Positions 48,701 to 56,205 of a DNA stretch of 64,000 nucleotides are shown here, in pieces. The notes under the pieces are model-generated. The model saw only the letters and a program-made list of their open reading frames with translations. It was not told the origin of the DNA and searched no databases. Within the stretch, counting starts at the first letter, position 1, and the number at the start of each line of letters is the position of its first letter. Origin of the DNA: Thermoplasmata archaeon (GTDB taxonomy: Archaea > Thermoplasmatota > Thermoplasmata > Lutacidiplasmatales > UBA184); assembly GCA_021844945.1 (NCBI GenBank), contig JAKBSJ010000001.1, forward strand, positions 1 to 64,000. Reading direction: 5' to 3'. The translations under genes and the position numbers were made by a program.

Positions 48701-48910
48701 ATGGCGATCTCCCTCACCACGGTGCCAGTGAAGGGAGACACCCTCCGTCGCTTGAGGAGTTACAAGACGGGAGGGGCAACGTACGATGATGTGCTGAACG
48801 AGATGATGGACGAGATCCCCCCCGATTCCTTCATCCAGGAGCATCTTCGGCGGCTCCGGGAGGAGGACACGGTCTCCTGGGATGCCGTCCGAAGCCGGCG
48901 CAAGCTCTGA
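48701..48910 (+). CDS. Antitoxin (RelB/VapB-like) of TA module 1
   Basis: A 69-residue protein: MAISLTTVPVKGDTLRRLRS, then YKTGGATYDDVLNEMMDEIP. The arrangement of a short strand, VKxxTLxRLRxYKxGGxTYDDVLNxMMDE, is common among archaeal antitoxins with a ribbon-helix-helix DNA-binding start and a toxin-wrapping tail. The ATG at 48701 is chosen because a CGTTAAGAACG box lies 26-34 nt before it; the track start (48629) precedes this box. The toxin gene follows after 3 nt. Confidence 0.75.
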   Translation: MAISLTTVPVKGDTLRRLRSYKTGGATYDDVLNEMMDEIPPDSFIQEHLRRLREEDTVSWDAVRSRRKL

Positions 48911-48913
48911 GCC

Positions 48914-49177
48914 GTGAGTGATTTCGAAATTCGTCTCTCGAAGAGCGCGGTGAGGGAGTTCGACAGGCTCGACCGGGAAACCCAGCGACGATTCGCCGAG
49001 GCCATTGCCTTACTCCAGGAAACCCCCGGCCGCACCCGTCCCGGCTTGGACATCCGTCCTCTGAGAGGCTTGAAGGGCATGTGGAGATTGCGTGTCGGCG
49101 AGTTTCGGGGAATCTACCAGCGCGAGGGGTCGAGGATCATCTTCACTCGGTTCGCGCATCGTTCGAGCGTCTACTAG
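48914..49177 (+). CDS. relE: RelE/ParE-family toxin of TA module 1
   Basis: An 87-residue RelE-fold protein: MSDFEIRLSKSAVREFDRLD, then RPGLDIRPLRGLKGMWRLRVGEFRGIYQ. The pattern LxxxxLRGLKGMWRLRVGEFRxxYQ is that of RelE mRNA interferases, which cut mRNA in the ribosomal A site; the arginines in WRLRVGEFR and the C-terminal tyrosine (HRSSVY) are at positions used by active toxins. It starts with GTG directly after the antitoxin. Together they form a complete module. Confidence 0.86.
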   Translation: MSDFEIRLSKSAVREFDRLDRETQRRFAEAIALLQETPGRTRPGLDIRPLRGLKGMWRLRVGEFRGIYQREGSRIIFTRFAHRSSVY

Positions 49178-49192
49178 GACACGGGCTTGGCA

Positions 49193-49234
49193 GGGTGCCG
49201 GGACCACGCAACGGACGAAAGTTCGATGCCGAGA
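49193..49234 (+). repeat. Repeat element, copy 2, before TA module 2
   Basis: GTGCCGGGACCACGCA followed by AAAGTTCGA repeats the element at 48563-48605. It lies between the two TA modules, about 150 nt before the second antitoxin gene. The 206-nt gap here otherwise shows no gene. Confidence 0.4.
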
Positions 49235-49383
49235 CATCGGAGGGGTCTTTCAACCCCGTCTCCCCCGAGGAGATCGTCCGCCCGGCTCGTGCGATCCCTC
49301 GACGGCAGGCGTTTGGGCCGTCCAACGCCTCGTTCGAGAGGGTCCATCTTGTATTCTCGAGATACTTCAAGATATTCGAAGCT

Positions 49384-49620
49384 ATGCCGAAGGCGGTCGT
49401 CGACCTGTCGGAGCACGCCAACCGGATCGTGAACGTCGTCAAGGCCCGAGACGGCCTTCGCGGGAAGAACGAGGCCATCGAAGCCATCGTGGCGGCCTAT
49501 GAGGAAAGGATTCTGGACCCGGCCCTTCGGCCCATGTTCGTGGAGAGTCTCCAACGAGTTCGGCGGGGACCGTTCCGAAAGGTTCGGTCACCCGCGGAAC
49601 TGCTGGAGGATCCGAAGTGA
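49384..49620 (+). CDS. DUF2683-like antitoxin of TA module 2
   Basis: A 78-residue protein that starts MPKAVVDLSEHANRIVNVVK and continues GKNEAIEAIVAAYEERILDP. This ARDGLRGKNEAIEAI pattern is a ribbon-helix-helix DNA-binding domain of the DUF2683 family, which in archaea sits next to RelE toxins. Its tail (PFRKVRSPAELLEDPK) is the type that wraps around a toxin. The ATG at 49384 lies about 30 nt after a TTGTATTCTC box. The track start (49081) is inside the first toxin gene and is wrong. It overlaps the toxin start by 4 nt (GTGA). Confidence 0.8.
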   Translation: MPKAVVDLSEHANRIVNVVKARDGLRGKNEAIEAIVAAYEERILDPALRPMFVESLQRVRRGPFRKVRSPAELLEDPK

Positions 49621-49886
49621 GCTGGTCCCTCGAGGTTTCGACCGAGTTCGAGCAGGATTACCAGAAGTTGTGCGGCCGGAACGTCGGCCTGCGACGCGCG
49701 GTCGACGCCAAGATCGCGCAGCTCCGCGAAGCCCCGCTGCACCACCAACCCCTGCAGGCCCCACTCCAAGGCGTCCGTCGTGGCCACGTCGGTGGCTCGT
49801 TCGTGCTCATCTTCGAGCCCGACGTCGGGCACAGCACGGTGAGATTGCTGCGTCTCGCGCACCACGACGAAGCGTACGGAATCTGA
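49617..49886 (+). CDS. RelE/YafQ-like toxin of TA module 2
   Basis: An 89-residue RelE-superfamily protein: MSWSLEVSTEFEQDYQKLCG, with RGHVGGSFVLIFEPDVGHSTVRLLRLAHHDEAYG at the end. The strand order, the central arginine (GVRRGHVGG) and the C-terminal HHDEAYG resemble YafQ/RelE mRNA interferases, where His/Asp/Tyr near the end are catalytic. It starts with GTG overlapping the antitoxin stop. It is not closely similar to the toxin of module 1, so the tandem is not a simple duplication. Confidence 0.82.
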   Translation: MSWSLEVSTEFEQDYQKLCGRNVGLRRAVDAKIAQLREAPLHHQPLQAPLQGVRRGHVGGSFVLIFEPDVGHSTVRLLRLAHHDEAYGI

Positions 49887-49992
49887 TCCGGAGCACCCAG
49901 CGGGCCAAGGGAGGCGCGAACCGTCCCGGCTCTTCGCGGAGTTACCGCAGGATGCGCTTCTCCCCGCCGGTGCCTCGACCGGTCGGAGGCCT

Positions 49993-50074
49993 GCCGGGGC
50001 CAGGATTTGAACCTGGGAACTCCTGCGAGAGCAGATCTTGAGTCTGCCGCCTTTGGCCGCTCGGCCACCCCGGC
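49993..50074 (-). tRNA. tRNA-Leu (CAA)
   Basis: The minus strand folds into a class II tRNA of 82 nt. The acceptor stem is GCCGGGG/CCCCGGC, the D arm contains GGCCGAGCGGCC, the anticodon arm is GCAGA-CTCAAGA-TCTGC with anticodon CAA, a long variable arm (TCTCGCAGGAGTTC) follows, and the T arm is CCAGG-TTCAAAT-CCTGG. Anticodon CAA reads UUG leucine codons. No intron is seen and no CCA is encoded at the 3' end, so the CCA-adding enzyme must supply it. It stands alone next to rnp4. Confidence 0.93.
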
Positions 50075-50100
50075 TCGTCCGTAGGGGGAACGGCCCCGGG

Positions 50101-50550
50101 TTAAGGTCGTTCTGGGCGCCGCTCGTCCTCATCGCCTCCGACGAGGATTGCGCCTTGGAAGGCTGCGGGGGCTCGCCGCTCAAGGGCGGACTCTGCGGTC
50201 ATCGCCGGCACCCGCCGAATTCGGCTCCGCCGCGCGCGGCCGCACCGCAGGCAGGTGCGGACCCGGTGGCCCGGGCGCAGCCGCGTGCGGACGGTCCGGC
50301 CCTCGACCCAGTACGTTGAACAGCCCCGGCAGTACATCTCTCGATACTCCGGGAGCAGTCGAACGTTGTAGCGAGCGCCGATCTCCCGGGCGAGCACGAC
50401 GTATCGGTGGGCCAGCTCCAGCTCCCCGCGCTGGGACTCCTGCTCCGCGAGGCCGAACAGGTCGTCGATCCGCTCTCGGGCGATCCGGACCATCGCGGCG
50501 GTCCGTCGCCCGCGACGGCCCGATCTCACACGGTCTGAGGGCTTTGGCAT
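50101..50550 (-). CDS. rnp4: RNase P protein component 4 (Rpp21)
   Basis: Rnp4/Rpp21 is a protein subunit of archaeal RNase P, which removes tRNA 5' leaders; it works with Rnp3 (Rpp29). The helical start is ARERIDDLFGLAEQESQRGE and AHRYVVLAREIGARYNVRL. The zinc ribbon is EMYCRGCSTYWVEG...RVRTCLRCGRARR, with C-x2-C pairs, and contains the conserved R-x-R segment. The C-terminal 40 residues are an extension. The ATG at 50550 overlaps the zinc-ribbon gene; a GTG at 50529 with a 4-nt overlap is a good alternative. It is adjacent to a tRNA gene. Confidence 0.9.
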   Translation of the reverse strand: MPKPSDRVRSGRRGRRTAAMVRIARERIDDLFGLAEQESQRGELELAHRYVVLAREIGARYNVRLLPEYREMYCRGCSTYWVEGRTVRTRLRPGHRVRTCLRCGRARRSRIRRVPAMTAESALERRAPAAFQGAILVGGDEDERRPERP

Positions 50551-50852
50551 ACGGGGCAGTAGACCGCTCCGGGCGCAATGAGGGTTCCGCAGCGGATGCA
50601 GGGAGTGGGAGGAGGACCGGCGTAGACGCTCGAATAGGTGGGCGTCGGCCCTGAACCTCGCGGGGGTGCCGCGTAGTACACGGGAGCGGAGCCGGGACCC
50701 GGAGGGGCCGGCGGAGGAAGAGAAGACGGCCCGGCCGAGGGCGGCCGCGCGGGCGCCGCAGCGGTCCCGGTCTGCGGCAGCGTGTATCCGCACTTCGTGC
50801 AGAACAGAGCCCCCGGTTCTCCCAGAGTTCCGCAGTGAAGGCAGACCGTCAC
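50526..50852 (-). CDS. Double zinc-ribbon protein with proline-rich linker
   Basis: A 108-residue protein with two zinc ribbons: MTVCLHCGTLGEPGALFCTKCG at the N-terminus and CIRCGTLIAPGAVYCPVC at the C-terminus. Each is C-x2-C-x10-C-x2-C. A linker of 50 residues rich in Pro, Ala, Ser and Tyr separates them. Such proteins are common in archaea, without known function. The gene starts at a GTG 25 nt downstream of a CATATAC box, and precedes rnp4 with overlap, so the two are co-transcribed. Confidence 0.8.
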   Translation of the reverse strand: MTVCLHCGTLGEPGALFCTKCGYTLPQTGTAAAPARPPSAGPSSLPPPAPPGPGSAPVYYAAPPRGSGPTPTYSSVYAGPPPTPCIRCGTLIAPGAVYCPVCQSPQTV

Positions 50853-50869
50853 GACGAGGAAGTTGCGCG

Positions 50870-50880
50870 CAAAGTATATG
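50870..50880. promoter_or_regulatory. Bidirectional TATA region between zinc-ribbon/rnp4 and the nuclease-fold gene
   Basis: AAAGTATATGG (CCATATACTTT on the minus strand) is the only AT-rich word between the divergent genes. It is about 20-28 nt before the minus-strand GTG at 50852. On the plus strand, the same spacing would put transcription start near 50905, downstream of the ATG at 50878. Confidence 0.5.
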
Positions 50881-51720
50881 GCCGTTGTTCCGGTTTACCG
50901 GCCGTTGGCTCCTCGTTGCGTGGCACTGGTCACCCGCGACTCCTCGCTCTACAGCGAGATCGCGGGAGCGCTGCGGGAGCGCAAGATCCCCTGCGTGAGC
51001 CTGCTTCCGGGCGATCGGATCCCGGACCGGGTGGCGGTGGTCATCACGACCCCGCGCGAGGCCCAGCTCGTCGGTCACGTGCGAGTGCTGCCCGTGCCCG
51101 AGGGAGGGGATCGTCACGCCCTCTGGGCCGCGGTGGGGGACGCGCTTATAGCACCGGCGGGCGCACCGGAGCTGATCGTGGGCGTCGATCCTGGCCCGCG
51201 CCCAGGATACGCGGTGATGAGCGGGAACGCCTTCGTCGGGGAAGGCGTGCTGGAGTCACCCGAGGCGAGCGTACGCTTTGCGGATCACCTGCGTCACCGC
51301 TTCCCCTCTCGTTCCATCCGGTACCGCGTGGGCTCCGGCGACCCGCCCTCGCGCAACCGTATCGTGAACGGGCTTCTCGAGCGACGGCGTCGTGTGGAGC
51401 TTGTCGACGAGCAGGGGACTACCCCGCGGGGCCACCGCCGGCCGCGTGACATGCTCGCGGCCCGACGGATCGCGATGACCGAGGGCCGGGATGTCTGCGC
51501 CCCGATCCCGACGACGGTCACGGAGGGGGAGGTCGCCAACCTCCAGCGACTGAGTCGCATCGGGAGTGGCGGCCGGATCACGATCCCTCGCTCGGTGGCC
51601 CACCGCGTCCTCCGGGGAGAACTGACCCTTTCGGAAGCGCTGGCCGCCTCCACCCGGAGTGACCGGCCCGCTTCGCCACCCCCCCGGGGAGAGATGTCCT
51701 CCCCGCGCGAACTCCTTTAA
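50878..51720 (+). CDS. RNase H/RuvC-fold nuclease-like protein
   Basis: This 280-residue protein has a core LIVGVDPGPRPGYAVMSG that is the first beta-hairpin of an RNase H/RuvC fold with its catalytic Asp, then VGSGDPPSRNRIVNGLLERRRRVELVDE, and PRGHRRPRDMLAARRIAMTEG, where RDMLAARRIA carries the final catalytic Asp of resolvase-type enzymes. An N-terminal domain of 90 residues (VALVTRDSSLYSEIAGALRER) looks Rossmann-like. It resembles archaeal DUF460/COG2433-type predicted nucleases; the substrate is unknown. The ATG at 50878 overlaps the TATA box, so TTG 50908 or GTG 50920 may be the true start. gltX follows after 23 nt. Confidence 0.65.
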   Translation: MAVVPVYRPLAPRCVALVTRDSSLYSEIAGALRERKIPCVSLLPGDRIPDRVAVVITTPREAQLVGHVRVLPVPEGGDRHALWAAVGDALIAPAGAPELIVGVDPGPRPGYAVMSGNAFVGEGVLESPEASVRFADHLRHRFPSRSIRYRVGSGDPPSRNRIVNGLLERRRRVELVDEQGTTPRGHRRPRDMLAARRIAMTEGRDVCAPIPTTVTEGEVANLQRLSRIGSGGRITIPRSVAHRVLRGELTLSEALAASTRSDRPASPPPRGEMSSPRELL

Positions 51721-51743
51721 CGCCTCGCCGCTGGTTGGTTCTC

Positions 51744-53477
51744 GTGCCGATTCCCCCGGAGGTACGGACCCGGCTACGTCGGATCGCGCTCGAGAACGCC
51801 ATCGAGCACGGCGACCTTCCGCGCTCGGGCCCGGTGGTGGCGCGCCTGCTCAGCCAGGATGCATCGCTGAGATCGAGCGCGAGCGAGGTTCGCGCGGAGG
51901 CGGATAGGGTCGTCGCCGAGATCGGGGCGCTGGACGCGCGCGCCCGTGCCGATGCTCTGGCCGCGCTCGGAGGACCCGAGGCTCGCGCGCCTCGCGCGGC
52001 ATCGGCGGATCACGGCGCGGAGTTTCCGGACCTGCCGGGTGCCCGCTCCGGGGAGGTGGTGCTCCGTCTTGCCCCCTTCCCGAGCGGTGCGCTTCACATC
52101 GGACACGCCCGGATGATCTACGCGAACGATCACTATCGGAAGCAGTACGCGGGCCGGCTTCTCCTGGTCTTCGACGACACCCCTGGTTCCGAAGAGAAGA
52201 AGGTGGAGTCCGAGTTCTACGACATCATCCGTGGGGACCTCGACCTCGCCCAAGTCCGCCCGGATGCGGTCTACTACAAGTCCGATCGAGTGGGTGCGTT
52301 CTATCCGTGGGCCCTGAGGACGATCGAGGCCGGGGGAGCGTATGTCTGCCATTGTCCGGCCGACCTCCTTCGAGCGAATCGCGCGGCGGGTCGCGCCTGC
52401 GCAGAGCGTGACCAGGCCGTCCAAGAAACGATGCGGGAGTGGAACCGGATGCTCGCCGGCGAGTATGCGGTCGGGTCGGCGGTCCTGCGTCTGCGCACGG
52501 ACATGCAGGACCCCGACCCGGCGTTCCGCGACCGGATCCTCTTCCGGCTCAGCAACCTCGACCACCCGCGCGTGGGCCACCGCTACCGCGTCTGGCCGAT
52601 GCTGGAATTCTCCTGGGCCGTAGACGACCTCGAGCTCGGCATCACTCACGTGCTCCGCGGCAAGGATCTCGTCATCGAGGACCGGATGGAGAGGTTCCTG
52701 TGGGACCTGTGGAAGGTGAAGGGTCCGGAGTTCGTGCACTGGGGCATCCTTCGGATCCGCGAGGCCAAGGTCGCCAAGAGCAAGGCCTACCGCGAGGTGA
52801 AGAGCGGCGTCTTCGACGGATGGGACGACCCGAGGACATGGTCCCTGCGCTCGCTCGATCGCCGCGGGATCACGTCCGAGGCCGTCCGGGCCTTCATCCT
52901 GTCCTTCGGGATGTCACTCTCCGACATCGAGGTCCCTGCCGAGTCCCTCTACTCCGAGAACCGCAAGCTGATCGACGCGACGACGATGCGCCGCTCGTTC
53001 GTCGCGGATCCGGTCGAGGTCACCGTGAGCGGGTGGCCCGCCGGAATCGAGAGCGCCGAACTACCCAACCATCCGGACCGTCCGGAGCTCGGTACACGGA
53101 CCGTGCCCGCCGGTCCCCGCTTCTACCTCGCACGTAAGGACGTCGGAGCGCATGCCGGCGAGGAGGTTCGATTGAAGGATCTCGCTAACATCCGGCTCCC
53201 GCCGGATATTCCCGAGTCGTCCGGTCGGCTCTCCGCCGAGTTCACGTCCCGGGAGAACAAGCGCATTCCCCGGCTGCAGTGGGTCGGGGCGACGAACGCG
53301 GTCCCCGTCGACCTCCTCGGAATCGAGGGTGAGCATACGAGGGGAATGGGCGAAGCGGCCCTCCGGTCCGCCACCCCACGCCAGCGCTTCCAGTTCGAGC
53401 GCGTTGGGTTCGTCCGGCTCGACCGGGGGTATGCCCCCCCCGATTTGCCGGTCCGCGTGGTCTACGGCCATCCGTAG
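51744..53477 (+). CDS. gltX: Glutamyl-tRNA synthetase (archaeal type)
   Basis: GluRS of 577 residues charges tRNA-Glu; the archaeal form usually also charges tRNA-Gln for later amidation. The HIGH motif is FPSGALHIGHARMIY and the KMSKS-like loop is EAKVAKSKAYREV. The helical N-terminus (RRIALENAIEHG) and the C-terminal beta-barrel domain (LKDLANIRL, PRLQWVGATNAVPVDL) are those of the archaeal/eukaryotic class. The GTG at 51744 is chosen because a CTTTAAC box lies about 26-31 nt before it; the track TTG (51735) adds only MVL. Confidence 0.96.
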   Translation: MPIPPEVRTRLRRIALENAIEHGDLPRSGPVVARLLSQDASLRSSASEVRAEADRVVAEIGALDARARADALAALGGPEARAPRAASADHGAEFPDLPGARSGEVVLRLAPFPSGALHIGHARMIYANDHYRKQYAGRLLLVFDDTPGSEEKKVESEFYDIIRGDLDLAQVRPDAVYYKSDRVGAFYPWALRTIEAGGAYVCHCPADLLRANRAAGRACAERDQAVQETMREWNRMLAGEYAVGSAVLRLRTDMQDPDPAFRDRILFRLSNLDHPRVGHRYRVWPMLEFSWAVDDLELGITHVLRGKDLVIEDRMERFLWDLWKVKGPEFVHWGILRIREAKVAKSKAYREVKSGVFDGWDDPRTWSLRSLDRRGITSEAVRAFILSFGMSLSDIEVPAESLYSENRKLIDATTMRRSFVADPVEVTVSGWPAGIESAELPNHPDRPELGTRTVPAGPRFYLARKDVGAHAGEEVRLKDLANIRLPPDIPESSGRLSAEFTSRENKRIPRLQWVGATNAVPVDLLGIEGEHTRGMGEAALRSATPRQRFQFERVGFVRLDRGYAPPDLPVRVVYGHP

Positions 53478-53524
53478 GGGACTCCGCAGTTCTAATGGAG
53501 GACCGACCGTCTACCGCCAACACG

Positions 53525-53914
53525 ATGCGCTATTCCCACACGTCGATCACGGTTCGCTCGATCGACGATAGCCTCCGGTTCTACACCGAGGTTCTGGGGC
53601 TCGAGCCCGCGGGACGCCGCCGGATCGAGGAAAACCGCGCGGAGATCGCGTTCGTGCGCGATCCTTCGACCGGCGCACGGATCGAGCTCACGCACTGGGA
53701 CGGGAAGGACCGCATCGAACCGGGGGAGCAGCTCGACCACATCGCCTTCGAGGTCCAGGATCTCGATGCGGTTCTCGCTCGCGCGAAAGAACGGGGTGCC
53801 CGGGTGGGCAAGGAACCGTACCGTCTCCAGGGACGGACGAGCCGGATCGCATTCCTGATCGACCCGGATGAGGTGTGGATCGAGCTGATCGAGCCCGCCC
53901 ACGCCCCGGCGTAG
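53525..53914 (+). CDS. VOC-family (glyoxalase I-like) protein
   Basis: A 129-residue protein with two beta-alpha-beta-beta-beta units: MRYSHTSITVRSIDDSLRFYTEVLGLEPAG and QLDHIAFEVQDLDAVLARAKERGARVG, ending IAFLIDPDEVWIELIEP. Metal ligands appear as H (YSHTSI), E (IELTHW), H (DHIAFEV) and E (VWIELIE), the arrangement of glyoxalase I (lactoylglutathione lyase-type). It may act on methylglyoxal adducts, but many VOC proteins have other substrates. The ATG at 53525 matches the usual N-terminus better than the track ATG at 53495. Confidence 0.85.
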   Translation: MRYSHTSITVRSIDDSLRFYTEVLGLEPAGRRRIEENRAEIAFVRDPSTGARIELTHWDGKDRIEPGEQLDHIAFEVQDLDAVLARAKERGARVGKEPYRLQGRTSRIAFLIDPDEVWIELIEPAHAPA

Positions 53915-53915
53915 C

Positions 53916-55175
53916 GTGACCGTGGCCGAGGCAGCGAGGACCGCACCCCCCGAGGTGTCAGCCGTTCTCGGGGCGACGTTCTTCGTTCGATTCGCCTTCG
54001 GGATCACGACGGCGGTCTTCGCGAGCTATCTCGCGGGCTACGATACGGGACTCCAACCGACCGAGATCGGGGTCATCGGTCTTGTCACGGCCCTGGCGAG
54101 CGTCGCGGAGTTCTCCACCGTCGTCTTCTCGGGGTTGGCGGCCGACCGCTGGGGGCGGTGGCCGGTCCTTGGGATCGGTATGGTCGTTGCCGCTGCGACG
54201 ACCTTGGGGTTCACGGTGACGCGCTCGCCGATCGCGCTCGGTGCGCTCAACTTCGGTTTCGGCGTCGCGAGCGGTGCGATCCTCGCGGCGAGCCTCGCGG
54301 TCGTCGCCGACGACGCTCCCCGGCACCGGCGCGGCCACGAGATGGGGCGCTTTGACGCGGTCAACCTCGCCGGGTGGATCGTAGGCTTCGCGGTGGGGTT
54401 TGCCGCTCTCGGCCTCCTTCCGAACCCGCAGCTCTTTTGGGTCTTCCCGATCGGAACGGGGCTCCTCGTCGTCGCGATCGTGTTCGCCGCGCTCCGGCTG
54501 CATACCGCCCCGTGGCGCGCGCGATCCGGAACCAGCCCGGGCCCCTGGAAAGATGTGGGTGTGTTCTTCGCGAACTCGGACGTAAGCGCCGCCCGGATCC
54601 GGCGGCAGATCGCCGTCGTGATCGCGCCGTGGTTGGTGATCTATATGCTCATCGGGACCGTACTCGTATTCCTCGCGAGTTCGGCCGGGAGCGTCGGGAT
54701 CTCTCCGCTCTATCTGGCGGTGGGGATCGCGGCCGGAGGGCTCGCCCTGACCGTGACCCAACCAGCGTTCGGGACGCTCGCGGATCGATTTGGGACAACC
54801 CGCCTGATGGTGGTCGGCACCGCCGGCTTCGTCGCCGTCCTGGCCGGCGCGGGGGTGATCACGACGTATGGCCTGTCCGCCCTCGGGATCGCGGTGACCG
54901 CGGTAGGCGCCATCCTGGCGCTCGGGTACGGCCCGGCGGCTCTGGCAGCGCTCGCCGAGCTGACCCGGGCGACATCCCGGGCCACCACGATGGCGGTCTA
55001 CACGCTTGCCATCTCGCTCGGAATGACCATCGGGCTGGTCGCCTCGACCCAGCTCTACAGCGCCTTCGGCGCGCACGGGCTCGACGTGTTCTTCGCTTTG
55101 CTCGCGGCCGCGCTCATCGCTCTCGTGGTGGCGCGCGGGCTCGAGGCTTCGGCCCCTACGACTCGGGCTCTATGA
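53916..55175 (+). CDS. MFS transporter
   Basis: A 419-residue major facilitator transporter with about twelve hydrophobic segments. The loop 2-3 motif reads GLAADRWGRWPVLGIG and the related motif in the second half TLADRFGTTRLMVVGT. It begins at a GTG one base after the VOC gene. MFS proteins with this spacing (FFVRFAFGITTAVFASYLA start, GAILAASLAVVADDAP) are often drug or metabolite exporters; the substrate is unknown. Its 3' end overlaps the convergent CDF gene by 20 nt. Confidence 0.87.
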   Translation: MTVAEAARTAPPEVSAVLGATFFVRFAFGITTAVFASYLAGYDTGLQPTEIGVIGLVTALASVAEFSTVVFSGLAADRWGRWPVLGIGMVVAAATTLGFTVTRSPIALGALNFGFGVASGAILAASLAVVADDAPRHRRGHEMGRFDAVNLAGWIVGFAVGFAALGLLPNPQLFWVFPIGTGLLVVAIVFAALRLHTAPWRARSGTSPGPWKDVGVFFANSDVSAARIRRQIAVVIAPWLVIYMLIGTVLVFLASSAGSVGISPLYLAVGIAAGGLALTVTQPAFGTLADRFGTTRLMVVGTAGFVAVLAGAGVITTYGLSALGIAVTAVGAILALGYGPAALAALAELTRATSRATTMAVYTLAISLGMTIGLVASTQLYSAFGAHGLDVFFALLAAALIALVVARGLEASAPTTRAL

Positions 55176-56040
55176 TGATGTGGCGGATCGCCGGGAACTC
55201 GGCGCGCAATGCCGCCGAGATCATGTCGATCTCTCTCTCGACTTGATCGGTCGTAAGTCCGTCGATGAAGTTGACCCTCAGCGCGATCAGCGCGTCGTCG
55301 GGCCCGAGCATCATCGACTGAAGGGAGCGTACCCCACGGAGACGCGGATCTCGCTCGACGAATCCGAGGATCCGTCGGGCGATCTGCGGTGGGATCGACT
55401 TGCCGATCAGGAGCTCCCGGCTCTCGGCGCTGATCACGAAGCCACCGGCAATGAGAAGGCCGCCGACCACACAGGCCGCGATGCCGTCGGCGATGTTCAC
55501 GTGCCATATCGCGACGAGGCCGATCCCGGCAAACGCGACCGTGCTCGCGCCGATCGACACGATGTCCTGGAAGAAGATCGTCTTGACGCCCAAGTGAGCG
55601 CTCTCCATGAGGCTCTGGACGGTTTCCCGGGCCTGCCGTAGCTCGTAGAGCGCGACCACGATGCCGCCGACGCTGGCCGCGAGAGAGATCCCGACGACCA
55701 CGACGCCGCCGAACGGATCGGATATCGCCGTTGGGTTGTAGACGCGCTCGAGTCCGGTCACGAGCACGACCAAGCCCGCAATGGTGAACGCGATGAACGA
55801 CGCCATGAACGCCCAGAAGAAGCGTTCCTTCCCGAAACCGAACGGATGGTCCGCGGTCGGCGCCCGCTGGGAGGCGTAGAACCCCCAAAGAATGAGGCAC
55901 GCACCGATGAGGTCGGTAATCGAGTAGATCGCCTGGGACAGTACCGCCCGGCTCCCACTCGGAACCGCCACCAGGATGTTGATCGCGAACAGCACGGCGT
56001 TGATCGCCATGGTCGCGACGATGACGACCTGTGGACGCAT
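55156..56040 (-). CDS. Cation diffusion facilitator (ZNT9-like group)
   Basis: A 294-residue CDF protein with six membrane helices and a cytoplasmic C-terminal ferredoxin-like domain (RGVRSLQSMMLGPDDALIALRVNF). Helix 2 reads SQAIYSITDLIGACLIL, where the usual H-x-x-x-D pair is Y-x-x-x-D; helix 5 reads TIFFQDIVSIGASTVAF, with Gln-Asp in place of the His/Asp pair. This reduced metal site and the HPFGFGKERFFWAF segment are like the ZNT9/COG0053 side group, not classical ZnT or CzcD, so the transported ion is uncertain. The ATG at 56040 directly precedes the first helix. Confidence 0.85.
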   Translation of the reverse strand: MRPQVVIVATMAINAVLFAINILVAVPSGSRAVLSQAIYSITDLIGACLILWGFYASQRAPTADHPFGFGKERFFWAFMASFIAFTIAGLVVLVTGLERVYNPTAISDPFGGVVVVGISLAASVGGIVVALYELRQARETVQSLMESAHLGVKTIFFQDIVSIGASTVAFAGIGLVAIWHVNIADGIAACVVGGLLIAGGFVISAESRELLIGKSIPPQIARRILGFVERDPRLRGVRSLQSMMLGPDDALIALRVNFIDGLTTDQVEREIDMISAALRAEFPAIRHIIIEPES

Positions 56041-56205
56041 CTGGGGACGAAGTCACCTCGAGAGCGTGAAACGAGAACACGTGCCGTGCCTTAGATGCTT
56101 GCCCGAGCCCCTTCTCCGCCCGGCCCGGGTCCCTCGCCCGGCCCCCGGTCGGAGGAGGGACTAACCGTTAAATCGCGGCTCCGGCTTCGATAAGCTGGTT
56201 CTCTC

